From Priapulus caudatus (lineage: Eukaryota; Priapulida; Priapulimorpha; Priapulimorphida; Priapulidae), in assembly GCF_000485595.1 (NCBI RefSeq), contig NW_014578051.1:24352-67837 (forward strand): a DNA stretch of 43,486 bases. The letters run 5' to 3'. Every line of letters begins with the position of its first letter. Position 1 is the first letter of the stretch. Shown here piece by piece: positions 30,430 through 39,555 of the stretch. Position numbers and translations under genes: made by a program. Below the pieces are notes generated by a model. It saw only the letters and a list, made by a program, of their open reading frames with translations. It was not told the origin of the DNA and searched no databases.

Positions 30430-30942
30430 TGTCTTATATATACGGTCTTAAATTAGTCTTACACGAACCCTTCTCCAAATAAGGAAACCATCCCTGTAAC
30501 CTGGTGGCTGTCCGAAAGGGGCGCAGCAGAGCCCTGGTTTTAGAATAGCTCTCTACATACACAAGTGTGATCATGTCGTAATTAATAGCCACGCCATAGC
30601 GCAGCGCAGCCGCATGGTTTCACACATCCCAATTTTCGAGGCAGGGGGTTGTTGTACCCCTATTGTGAAGAACAGCGACTCCGGGACTCCGCCCGCTGCA
30701 CGGCCCGTGTGCAAGTCGTGTATAAACAAACGCCACTCGCGCACAAACAACAACACATTAGCTGCTGCCTTGCCTGTGCGAAACTGTCGGCCATGGAAGA
30801 CTCATGTTTCACACATTCCATCCGGCTCATCAATCCTGCCCAGTTTATTATAAGAATTCTCTGCTGGCGGCCTGTAATCTTAAAAGGGAGTTGTATGATA
30901 AAATTATTAACTTATTTAATTAATGCAAACCTCGTGTCTACA
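30430..30942 (-). mobile_element. Retroelement 1 LTR, U3 part with TATA box
   Basis: The reverse complement starts TGTAGACACGAGG at 30942 after a polypurine tract and ends just after TATATATAAGAC (about 30430-30445). The initiator and start of R are missing; viral NS1 sequence begins there. Together with 28325-28692 it forms one LTR split at its transcription start by about 1.74 kb. Confidence 0.75.
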
Positions 30943-31430
30943 TTTCCCCCCCTGTCCAATCGGACGATGACCCATCGTTACAGCAGACTCCGACTGCTCT
31001 TCTTAAAATTTCGAACAGGAGGTTTCCTTAGTGGGCGTGGATTCGTACAGAGTAAAACAAAACTGAAGAAGAAAGAAAGAAGAATTTTATCGTGTAACGT
31101 CAAGAACTGTTAAAAGCAAAAAAAACAGAATTAATAGTCATTAAAAGTTAAGAAGAGAAGAAGGTACAGCAAGAGAAATGAGTAATACTCCATTAGGGCA
31201 ATAGTAGTGTGGCACGTGTCAAATAAGCAAATATAATAATAATATTTTTACAAAGAACGAAAATTATTTTTATTTCATAGAACTATTGGTGTTTTTTTTT
31301 TAAACAGAAATACTTCTAAAATTACCTGGTAGAACTATATTCGTTATATTTGGTAATATCCGTCAGGGATAATTCATTAATTCGTTATTTAATAATTCGT
31401 TACATTGGTTAATCTTTGTCAAGGTATGCT
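30943..31430 (-). other. Retroelement 3' untranslated region, minus strand
   Basis: Related to 3640-4044 and 830-1160, including the polypurine tract (GGGGGGAAA, reverse strand near 30943-30952). No gene. Confidence 0.7.
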
Positions 31431-31751
31431 GGCGGCATCGTGAAGGGGGGTTTAGGGTGGCCCCTCGCGCCTCGTGCTGCATGGGCCGCCCAACGAGGCA
31501 ATCCCCGCAGGCTAGAAGCCCGCCCCGGTGGCGTCCTTTGGTAGCGGAACTCCGGCGCTCCTTAGCGGTGTTGCGCCCAGTGGTCGAGCTTGGCGCATGC
31601 CGGCGGCTCGGGCTGCTCGTTGCTCTTTTCGGGGGTGAGGCTCATTGCTCCCATTGCTCCGGTGTGTCGGTTGTCGGCGGTGTGGGCTGCTCATCCCATT
31701 GCTCCGGTGTGTGGGTTGTCGGCGGTGTGGGCTGCTCATCCCACTGCTCCT
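31431..31751 (-). pseudogene. 3' retroelement gene, copy 3, C-terminal part
   Basis: On the minus strand it carries two to three of the 15-residue PTPPTTxTPEQWDEQ units, then frame-broken sequence ending in HPKPPFTMPPAY, the same C-terminus as at 3033-3621. A TAA-type stop and an extra stop after the repeats interrupt it. It ends abruptly at 31751 against family C. Confidence 0.65.
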
Positions 31752-32950
31752 CACGTGTTCCGTCATTTCCCGTCACGTCTGCTGTACAGTGCTCGTACAG
31801 ATTTTAATAATTTCGATGACTATTTAGCTTTTTATTTTCGGTACAGGCAGGTACAGGCAGTGGGTGGAGAAGGAGCCATCACCACCACCTTCACCATCGT
31901 CACCAGCATCAGCATCATCCCTTCCTTCTACTCCATCAGCCTGCGTGAATCCCGGACCTTCCCGAGACCCAGCTCCTTTTACCTTATCACCTCCGCGCTG
32001 TCGTTCAAGGTCACCCCTGCGTTCACCACCATCTCACACGGCACCACCATCACATGATGCATCTGTCGCTCGTGCGCCATACCCGCGACGTGTGGTGAGA
32101 CGCCCCATACGGTACGGTACTGCTGAGTATGATGAGTGGTTGTATGAACATTTGCAAGAACTAGCTGCCACGGAAACGGCGCGGGAAGGTCGTGTGGAGC
32201 GGACGCGGCGGCGTCGGAGGATGGAAGCGGCTCGTGTTGCAGCTGCTGCTCCTGCGGGCTTGCCCGTAGAAGTGGTGGTGGCGCCACCTGCTGCTGCCGT
32301 CGCTGACGCCGACGGTCCAGTCAGGAGACGTCGGAGGCGGGGCACTGGTTGGACATGTCACAAGGCCGAACGCAGCCACCATGCATCGCAAGGAGGAGCG
32401 GCTCTTGGACCGGCTCGCCCGATTGCTCGAGCAGGTTCCCGCAGATGTCCAGGTTCGCGGCAGAGTACGGACGGCCGTCGTGCCGTTCCAATGCTCTTAG
32501 CTGCTGACCAGGAGGCTGGAACCTCACGGTCCGGGACCAGTGCTCAGGACCAGGACCGTCGACACCTGCGTCTACGCCGGTGCCGCCTACGCCCGCAACA
32601 CCTGCGACTGCATTTCCTGCATTGCAGGGCGGGGAGAACACGTGCTCTCCGCCCCGCAGGCAGCCCAGCTGATCGGCACGGCAGTTCTACGCCACCCACA
32701 CCAGGAGCCTGCCACCACTGGAGACGCCAGAGATCAGCAGACCTCCGCAGGCAACGCGTCCAGTGACGAGCCCCAGGGAACCAACGCCCAAGAACGGTAC
32801 TACCTCGGCTCTTTCATCGGGTCGGGAACAAACGCCGACCCGATGACATATGAATTCGAAGTCGGCGCAGAAGACGACCCCGACACCACTACCTTCAACC
32901 CCGAGCACATCCATCTTGGCCGCCGCGATGACGCAACCGCCCACCCCCCC
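31752..32950 (+). pseudogene. Family C gene, copy 7, 3' part
   Basis: It starts at CACGTGTTCCGTC, the exact base after the break in the 25869 copy. It carries HVFRHFPSRLLYS, a small internal duplication (GGTACAGGCA twice near 31840), the Pro/Ser-rich stretch, RRVVRRPIRYGTAEYD, LQELAATET, the Arg-rich tail and a WTCHKAER motif to about 32450. The alternative 3' part with YYLGSFIGSGTNADPMTYEF follows in another frame (to 32950). A 300-codon frame from 31864 to 32766 is open throughout, but its last third is unlike other copies and probably not coding. Confidence 0.55.
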
Positions 32951-33490
32951 ATTGCGATTTAAGCGTAGCATGAACGCAGCGCTTATTGTAATTTAATTAC
33001 TGTCGTGGCATCGCCACTCGTCATAGATACAGATATGAGCCACGGTTACAGATTTAGACATTTACTAATTTTTGGTCGCTACATTTGTCCCCCCACTAAA
33101 CCGATGTCCACCCTGTGGACATCGAATACCACCCTCCTGGCTGGTCATCCACAGGGAGGGCAGTCGACGTCGTGGGATCGTAATAAGAATTGTGAACAGT
33201 GATAGTACAATAATGCATTAATGGCTACTGGTGTGGTCGTCGTCAACACGCTAGAGAACTACTAGAATTAATGATTGAAATTACTCGCGCTCTCCGCGAA
33301 GGTATTAATTTTGATGGTTACTTTCTACACACCATAACACAACGTCTAAGAAATTGCACACATTCGTCCGACTACTGGCGTGGGGTGTAAGCCCACACCG
33401 TACATGAATACTACTGTGGTACATTAAGTGTGGTAGTTGGTGTAATGCTACCCATGGTCTCAGCGGTCGCCTTCCCCCTCATGTCCGTTA
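32951..33490 (-). repeat. Flipped copy of the 21722-22305 segment
   Basis: The reverse complement of 21722-22305 lacks one 44-bp tandem unit. The flanks on both sides match the 21.7-kb locus in direct orientation. Confidence 0.85.
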
Positions 33491-34290
33491 CGCAATAACC
33501 GCTCATAACAGAGTCGAAGCTGTGCCGACGTACTGACAGGAATTGGATTACGACGATGAGTGTCGATGATGTGACGACGCTAATTATATCTGTATCTATA
33601 ACAAGGTCGATGCAGTGCCGACGTTATAACGGTAATTAAATTACAATAAAGCGCTGTGTTGATGCTATGCTCACATTGTGACAGCAATTGGATTGCGATG
33701 ATGATATGACGACGAATGCCACGACAGTAAACGAATTACAAGACAGTAAATGAATCACAAGAAGCGCTGTGTCGATGCTATTGTGTCGATGCGATGCCGA
33801 CATTATAACACTAATTAAATTGCAATAAGCGCTGCGTTGATGCTCCGCTGACATTGTGACAGCAATTGGAGTGCGGCGATGAATACCGATAATACGACGG
33901 CATTCATCAACACTTTGATGTTATAGAGGCGATTGAGTCGAAAAGGGCATTAGGTCGAAGAGGTGACGACGATAATATGCCGAAATGCAAAGGGCATTAG
34001 GTCGAAGAAGTGACGACGATAATATGCCGAAATGCAAAGGGCATTAGGTCGAAGAGGTGACGACGATAATATGCCGACGTCACGACAGTGATTGAATCAC
34101 AAAAGGCGCTGTCAGTGTCGATGGTGTGACGACGTTAATATGCCGAAATACAAAGAGCATTAGGTCGAAGAGGTGACGACAATAATATGCCGACGTTACG
34201 ACAGTGATTGAAACACAAAGGGCGCTGTGTCGATGAGATGTTTTGACAGTAATTGAATTGCGGCAAGTGTGTGTCTATGTGAACAGCGCA
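33491..34290 (+). repeat. Degenerate satellite with a 47-bp tandem array
   Basis: Words such as AAGCGCTGTGTCGATGC, GACAGTAATTGAATTACAA and GACGACGATAATATGCCGA recur in varied spacing. A regular 47-bp unit (AAAGGGCATTAGGTCGAAGA...) starts at 33942, 33989 and 34036, with a further copy near 34152. No gene. Confidence 0.8.
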
Positions 34291-34345
34291 TGCGTGTCGC
34301 ATGCGTAATTCGCGGTCGGGCCTGTGTATATAAGGCGGAGCGCAA
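34291..34345 (+). promoter_or_regulatory. Candidate TATA promoter with GCGCATGCG repeats
   Basis: Two GCATGCG words, the first within GCGCATGCG (NRF-1-like, 34288-34312), precede TATATAAG at 34327-34334. The downstream sequence to 34480 has no long ORF. What it drove is unknown; the VP fragment begins about 190 bases on. Confidence 0.4.
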
Positions 34346-34519
34346 GGGAAATCGAGAGCGCTCCTCAACCAGGCGCAGACAGGCACGACCGCGACAGCAG
34401 CTGCAATAAGTAGAAACTACATTAAACTTCAAATCATGGTACAACTGGCTTTCTCTCATTTATGGCTTTGACTTCACATAGTAGCATTGCAGAACACTTA
34501 CTCCATTTGTAGACTGTTA

Positions 34520-35150
34520 AATACAGCGCTACATAACTACCTCAGGGAACGACTCAGGGAACAAACAGACGAACACGGAGAATCATTCAACGACGAAACA
34601 CGAGACTTCTTAAGACGAGGAAATACAGATCCACCACACAGAAATGTTTACAACTGGGTCAGAAACTTTCAAACACGAGGCATGATCAATCCACATCGAA
34701 GCACAACTACACAATTAGGAATACCACAAGCAGTACAACGAGGCGGAGCAGCAATAGCACTAGCTGGTGCAGCGCGAGAAACAGGACGTGCAATAATATA
34801 CAACAACGAACTTAGAAACAATATACAACAAAGTGCACAAAATATAGCCAGAGGTGCATATAACAGGGGACGTGAAATAGTACAAGGCTCTAGAAGCAGC
34901 AGAGAAGTAGGAGAACCACCCGCACAAAGAAACCAACCCAACGAACCAGAACAACAAGGTCTATGAGAACAAGACCCAGCTGATCAAGAAATGGCACAAA
35001 ACGAAGAAGAAGATATGGTCGACGCACCTCCACCAAAAGACAAAAGGGGCGGACCATCAGATGGTAACAAAACAACCGGTGCACGATAACGTCCATGGAA
35101 CGTACCACAAAACGAAATACAATCAGTAACATTCGAACTCTGAGAAACAA
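34520..35150 (+). pseudogene. Parvovirus-like VP N-terminal fragment, plus-strand copy
   Basis: The viral match begins near 34520 with LHNYLRERLREQ, then FNDETRDFLRRGNTDPPHRN and VRNFQ. It extends beyond the other copy through an Ala-rich RGGAAIALAGAARETGRA stretch, an Asn/Gln-rich part and a Pro-rich NQPNEPEQQ. The open frame ends at TGA 34964-34966. In the same frame an acidic stretch (EEEDMVDAPPPKDKRGG) and further codons continue to about 35150 with at least two more stops, so the gene is dead. No VP core or phospholipase motif was seen. About 80 percent identical to the 28693 copy where they overlap. Confidence 0.65.
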
Positions 35151-35577
35151 AATAATGAAATATGGCACGGGCGTAATTAGGCTCGGGCTAAACTCGTACG
35201 TGTGAACGCGCCTACAAATAATGTTGTAATATCAAGTTAGGGTTAACGTATCCCTAACGTAACGTAACCCTAACCCTTCACGACATTGCAGTTGGGACTT
35301 ACTCAGCTGGCAATTGCTTCTAATTGAGCATCACCCTAGATCGTATATTTTCGGCAATCAGCAGAGCATCTCATTGCGCAATGATGTGTGTATGCGAGTT
35401 GCGTGATCATTGTGAGAGTGTAAAGCGTAACCACTGCGAATGTGAATTTCTACCATTAGGAAAGCACTTGGAATGTGGCAAGAGAATTTGCACTTTTCTA
35501 AAGTGCCAATGGTTTTCTGTTTTGCTATGTGCGTGGTTGATGTTGACTACATGTGATTGTGAAATATTTCATTGCAG
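35151..35577 (+). other. Spacer ending in a candidate splice acceptor
   Basis: It contains a trace of the foldback terminus (GTGTGAACGCGC near 35201), an inverted GTTAGGG/CCCTAAC pair (about 35234-35257) and AT-rich sequence ending TTTCATTGCAG at 35577. An open frame from 35324 shows no recognisable motif; I read this as intronic. Confidence 0.45.
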
Positions 35578-35794
35578 AGACATAACTCATGGCATGCTGT
35601 TCCTTGTCTACTGCAAGGACGAGAGGAAAGCCCTGCAACTGTTCCTCATGAAGGACTGCAGAAGGCATGGCCATCTGCATCTACGAACCTGAATTTGAAT
35701 TTGTGGTTGTTGGATTGGCAGCTCTTAGTACAGAACAACCATTGCTACCACTGCAGAACCAGTGTTTGGACACCACCAACACTGCTAACCCCAT
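35578..35794 (+). pseudogene. Host-like exon, left part (interrupted)
   Basis: After the acceptor at 35577 an open frame reads SPATVPHEGLQKAWPSAS, then WQLLVQNNHCYHCRTS with a CxxC. The last 167 bases (35628-35794) recur at 40654-40820, where the exon continues to a donor at 41095. It is cut at 35794 by viral sequence. The same frame, continued from the right copy and across the predicted splice, stays open into the exon at 41520. Gene not identified. Confidence 0.45.
35628..35794 (+). repeat. 167-bp direct repeat, left copy
   Basis: It matches 40654-40820 with eight substitutions and no indel (about 95 percent). It flanks the 4.86-kb block of parvovirus, LTR and tombus-like sequence. Confidence 0.9.
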
Positions 35795-35817
35795 TCATCG
35801 TCGACGAGCGGTACTGT

Positions 35818-36237
35818 ATGGGTATTCCGAGTCTGTCAATAACGCCTGAGGGAGAACACGATACTTACTACCCGAGCAACGACATAGAAGAGCAACAGTG
35901 GTGGATTGAAAACGGCTTACTGAACTACTACAGCGAAGATATGGAAGGCAACCCAGGCGACCTCTACTGTTGGGAGTATATTGGGGAAGAGGACTGGAAG
36001 GATCCCGTATACAGAGGAGCAGAAAGAATCATGGAAGCAGAAAAAAGTCGCAGAAGGTACGTGGTTGAGCAAGGAAGAGTGGCTAGAAGAGCAGAGAAAG
36101 AAAAAAGCAGAAAAAAAAGAGAACGGCTCAGTCGAATTTCAAAGTATCATCGTTACGCTACGAGAGGAAACACCAGCCGCGCAAGACAACTTGATCAAGC
36201 AAATCAACCGCATCGTAACAAGCCAGAAACCGTATGA
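35818..36237 (+). CDS. Parvovirus-like NS2-type ORF overlapping NS1
   Basis: ATG 35818 opens 139 codons ending at TGA 36235-36237. The N-terminal half is acidic (SITPEGEHDTYYPS, DIEEQQWWIENG), the C-terminal half basic (KSRRRYVVEQGRVARRAEKE). The latter overlaps the NS1 frame at 35981-36237 and may be partly a shadow of it. Overlapping NS1/NS2 frames are usual in densoviruses. The frame is open upstream into host exon sequence, which is not viral. Function unknown. Confidence 0.5.
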   Translation: MGIPSLSITPEGEHDTYYPSNDIEEQQWWIENGLLNYYSEDMEGNPGDLYCWEYIGEEDWKDPVYRGAERIMEAEKSRRRYVVEQGRVARRAEKEKSRKKRERLSRISKYHRYATRGNTSRARQLDQANQPHRNKPETV

Positions 36238-37267
36238 AATAGGTATGTGGCGTCACGACGTAGAAGAGGGACATCGGATTTCCAGAGAGATCGATTGGGA
36301 CGAAGTACCTTCGGAGAACGAGAAGATACACTATCACATAATCTTCGGGGGTGAGTTGACATCACAGTTACGCGATTGTAACAAGTGGAAAACGCTCAGG
36401 ACCCAGCTCAAGATGATATGTAAGACGTTCAAGAGCATGCTGTTGTACGATCCTCGTGCAATGGTATGCTATTGCAAACTTCCTGGAAAGAACCTATGTC
36501 TCCTGACGCCAACCGATGGAATACTAGCCGGTATGATCAACAACATTCGAGAAGACGAAGTGAGGGACATGAACATCAAAAAGTACGAAGAGAGGAAGAA
36601 TAAAGAGATGATCCGTGCCCGAGGAGAGAGCACGGCAAATATGTATGTTCAGTCGCTTATTAGAATCATTGAAAAAGAGAATTTCGGTACAAGCGAAGAG
36701 GTCATCGACTTCTTGGGAAAGCATTACAAAGAAAACATGAATAGTGAAATGCTGTCGCCATACGACATAGCCTTAAAGAATTTGTACTCTGATACCATGA
36801 GACGTGAGAAGATCATCGCGAATGCTATTGGGTTGACGAACGTCGGTAACCGCAACAAATCATTGTGGAATATAATTTCAGATTACCGTATCCCGATAGC
36901 AGAGAAGAACAAGTATCACTCGATAGCGAAGTCGACAGACCTCCTAGCTACGCTACTGCTGTCATGGCTGGGTACTGCCAAGGAAGTCAAAGACTTTTTG
37001 CTCGCTATCGAGCGCTGGTTCGATCGGCTAAACGGCAAGATCAATACCATATGGATAAAGGGGCCGCCAAACAGTGGAAAGACAATCTTCAGCAATATAT
37101 TGAACGATATCGCAAAGGACGTGGGAGTAATCCACTCGGGGGACGCGACCCCTTTCCAATTCATGAGCTGCGTCGGGAAGAGATTACTGTATGGAAATGA
37201 GTTTTCCATGAATATCGAGACGAAAGAGATCTTCAAGCTCATATTAGAAGGACAGAAGACGTATTAA
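35981..37267 (+). CDS. Parvovirus-like NS1, N-terminal and helicase part
   Basis: The frame is open from the TGA at 35921-35923 to 37267. No ATG lies in the first part (a TTG is at 35981), so the true start is lost, spliced or non-ATG. The Lys/Glu-rich N-terminus is followed by an HUH nuclease motif (HYH, codons at 36329-36337 followed by IIF) for nicking and rolling-hairpin replication. Next come a long linker, Walker A GPPNSGKT at 37061-37084 and a Walker B-like LLYGNEF near 37186. It stops at KTY, just before motif C, because an LTR begins at 37288; the last bases before the LTR still resemble NS1 with a one-base shift. No internal stop in about 430 codons. Subfamily not decided. Confidence 0.75.
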   Translation: MGKRTGRIPYTEEQKESWKQKKVAEGTWLSKEEWLEEQRKKKAEKKENGSVEFQSIIVTLREETPAAQDNLIKQINRIVTSQKPYEIGMWRHDVEEGHRISREIDWDEVPSENEKIHYHIIFGGELTSQLRDCNKWKTLRTQLKMICKTFKSMLLYDPRAMVCYCKLPGKNLCLLTPTDGILAGMINNIREDEVRDMNIKKYEERKNKEMIRARGESTANMYVQSLIRIIEKENFGTSEEVIDFLGKHYKENMNSEMLSPYDIALKNLYSDTMRREKIIANAIGLTNVGNRNKSLWNIISDYRIPIAEKNKYHSIAKSTDLLATLLLSWLGTAKEVKDFLLAIERWFDRLNGKINTIWIKGPPNSGKTIFSNILNDIAKDVGVIHSGDATPFQFMSCVGKRLLYGNEFSMNIETKEIFKLILEGQKTY

Positions 37268-37287
37268 AGTAAAAATGGGTAAATTAG

Positions 37288-38190
37288 TGTAGACACGAGG
37301 TTTGCATTAATTAAATCAGTTAATAATTTTATAACTCCGTTCAGATTATCGGCACAGCAGATTGATTCTTGTAATGACTAACTAGGCACGAGCAATGAGG
37401 TTGAGGAAATGTGTGAAACACGGTCTGCGAGAGCAGGCGGGAGTGTCTGTGCACGAGTGGCAAGGTTGTTTGTGTACAGATTTAGCACACGACCGAGAAG
37501 CGACTTGGCTCCCCGGAGGAGAGAGTCGACACAATAGGGAGATACTCCTGTCTTGTGAAATAGAGAACAGTCGCGGAGGTGGCATCCTTGTAAGGGATGG
37601 GTCGATCAATTACTCACATAACTGACCGTGTGCATAGTAATGTACATAGGGGTTATTCTAAATCGACACATCTGCTGGTTAGTTTCGGGTGCGTGATGGT
37701 TCCTTGTTTGGACGAGGGTCTGGGGACGCTAAATTTAAGCGTGTATATATAAGACGGTCCGCGCAAGCATAGTCAGTGCGAGTGCTAACATTGTCCGTGT
37801 TGCAACGTGCATCGATATCCAGTCCGTGAGTATGCGGGTTCTTTCTTAACTAATGGCTTAAGGTTCTTCATGCACCATAGATCTATATGCCACTATATAC
37901 CTATAACTGTCTTGTGTTCTTATCTATTCTATCGTAGTGAGCTATCTTTAGTACGTGCAATAACTTCCTATATTTCTAAACGTAGTACCTTATAGCTGTG
38001 TAAATTGTACTCGCACTGTGTAAATCATCAGCACTTTCCGTGTACTGTAGTACGTGTATTTCTATTAACTACAGGAGCTTTCCTGAATAAATCTATTTCT
38101 TGTGGCACTGTCTAGACTTTCTTATGCTTGTGAATATCAAGTGTTAACATTTCTATACACTTCTTGTAAGACGAGGATTCTAAGTCTACA
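37288..38190 (+). mobile_element. Full LTR of retroelement 1 (LTR3), inserted in NS1
   Basis: 903 bp with TGTAGAC...GTCTACA ends, TATATATAAG (37743-37752), TCAGT (37773-37777) and AATAAA (38096-38101). NS1-like sequence runs to about 20 bases from its start. No 3' LTR follows in the window. It is followed by leader sequence of a retroelement and then by an RNA-virus segment. Confidence 0.9.
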
Positions 38191-38399
38191 TTGGTTGCCG
38201 TGACTTCATGTCCTGGGTCTACTTTGCGATAACGTATAGACGCTTCCACTATACTGTGAGATCACGAACCTTGAGCCAGCCGAGAAGGACTTGCGTACGA
38301 GAAACTAACTATAGACAGGTAAGTCTACCATTCGTTACCAGCGTTATCACTGGAAATTTAAACGTCGTAGCGTGGCTACCGATTCATTACCGTAAGTAA
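38191..38399 (+). promoter_or_regulatory. Retroelement leader: PBS-like site and splice donor
   Basis: One base after the LTR, TTGGTTGCCGTGACTTC (38191-38207) has the TGG start and GTGAC core of LTR-retrotransposon tRNA primer sites. A strong donor CAG/GTAAGT lies at 38316-38323 and would pair with the acceptors before the 3' gene (324, 3022). Nothing else is seen before ATG 38400. Confidence 0.45.
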
Positions 38400-38864
38400 T
38401 TGATGGAGGAGTTCATCATTCAGGTTAAAGGTGATCCTAATGTTAGACCACAAATTCTCGAGGAGCTTGGTGCCGTTGGGTTGCCACAGTGGTGGTCAAC
38501 AAGATCACGTAAGGCCCAAGCAAGCTTCATCAGGGAGTGTGGTAGTTGCAGGGACGTCCAAGAACTTAGTACGGCCTGGGGTGTATCCCAAGAAGCGAAG
38601 TCCATCGCGCCGGAAGAGGTCACTGAGACGGTGGCAGAGGTACCACGCAAGCAGAGGCGGGGTGCCGGTGCAGCTAAGAGGAGAACAATCAAGCGCCTCT
38701 GGAAGTTGTACAGTCGGGAAGAGGCCTATAACCTCTCTTGGGAGTTCGCGATGTTCGTCGATGGACTCAACCCCATCACCGTCAGGCAGTGGCTGTGGGA
38801 GTTGCGAGACGTCCATTGTGACGAGGCAACTCAGTTCGCCCGAAAGCTTAAAATCCAGCTGTGA
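38400..38864 (+). CDS. Unrecognised ORF in gag position
   Basis: ATG 38400 to TGA 38862-38864, 154 residues. Features: NVRPQILEELGAVGLPQWW, a basic KQRRGAGAAKRRTIKRLWK cluster and a helical C-terminus (NPITVRQWLWELRDVH). It is clearly richer in GC than the sequence after 38870, and its frame differs from the viral frame that follows. Position right after the LTR leader suggests the N-terminal part of gag, cut by the junction with viral sequence near 38864. An alternative is a viral ORF. An overlapping frame from 38431 is the upstream extension of the viral frame and probably non-coding here. Confidence 0.45.
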   Translation: MMEEFIIQVKGDPNVRPQILEELGAVGLPQWWSTRSRKAQASFIRECGSCRDVQELSTAWGVSQEAKSIAPEEVTETVAEVPRKQRRGAGAAKRRTIKRLWKLYSREEAYNLSWEFAMFVDGLNPITVRQWLWELRDVHCDEATQFARKLKIQL

Positions 38865-38869
38865 TCGGC

Positions 38870-39501
38870 TGGTGGCTCAATTATTGGCTGTTAAAGGAAG
38901 TGCGTTGTTGGCAGGTGGAAATGCAGCGTATGTTGGTGTACGATCAGCCAAAGTTGAGTCTAATTCTAAGTCCACAGGTACAGAGAAACAGGTCGAGAAA
39001 ATGTTACCACCATTTGCTGGCCCTAGTAGTGATCTCACTAGACAATCTGGTATCTTAAAAGATGATCCAGAAGTACTTGATAAGCCTATCAAATCTTTGG
39101 TGGCTGGAATGACGCGTAGTGAGAAGAAAACTAAGGTTAGGCATTTTAAAGCGTGGTTTTTTGGTGAAAACCAAATAGCAAGACAAGAAGTGGATGAGGA
39201 GTTAGTCGCATTTCTTCAAGTTGAGATCATGTTTAGGCCAAGGACACCAGATATGTTGCCACAACTGGTGGGCAAGGCTAAAAATTTTCTCACTAAATTT
39301 GACACTGGTCACATTACTTGGAGAGAGCGAAGGAATATGATTGCGAGAGCGGTAGGTGAAGCGTTTCGAGTTATGCCTGTGGAGGAGGAGATTCGCCGGT
39401 CCTTAAAGGATCCGGAATTTAATCGAGCCGTCCACAAGCAGGCAGAGATGCTTCAACTAGGAAAGTTGGGCAATCGGTGGGTAAACGTTCAACATAAGTA
39501 G
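38870..39501 (+). CDS. Tombus-like p33-type replicase-associated protein, partial
   Basis: Open in the frame that continues through UAG at 39499-39501 to the RdRp. The N-terminal boundary is uncertain because the frame is open further upstream in non-viral sequence. It has an Ala/Gly/Val-rich start (LLAVKGSALLAGGNAAYVGV), then Lys-rich helices, FFGENQIARQEVDEELVAFL and a VGEAFRVMPVEEEIRRSLKD region. In Tombusviridae-like viruses the upstream replicase protein ends at a stop that is read through to give the polymerase; the same layout is seen here. No stop or frameshift within about 210 codons. Confidence 0.6.
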
Positions 39502-39555
39502 TTTCGTTTACCTACGAAGTCCGCATAGGACACCCGAGTTGTTCCGGCCCTTTGT
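39499..39555 (+). promoter_or_regulatory. In-frame UAG codons between p33-like ORF and RdRp
   Basis: UAG at 39499-39501 (context CATAAGTAGTTTCGT) and a second UAG at 39526-39528 separate the two ORFs, which share one frame with an 18-codon gap. This fits an ancestral readthrough signal with a later or second stop. Confidence 0.5.

Noticed and set aside
31864-32766. A single 300-residue protein
   Set aside because: The first two thirds match family C, but after about 32450 the frame leaves the reading shared with the copy at 21.4 kb. It is kept as part of a pseudogene.
34520-35150. Phospholipase A2 domain of parvovirus VP1
   Set aside because: No calcium loop or HDxxY motif could be found in either VP fragment.
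35234-35280. Telomere-like TTAGGG/CCCTAA words
   Set aside because: Only a few scattered words, in both orientations; no array.
35572-36237. One 221-codon viral protein
   Set aside because: The first 74 codons are host exon repeated at 40654; the viral part can only begin after 35794.
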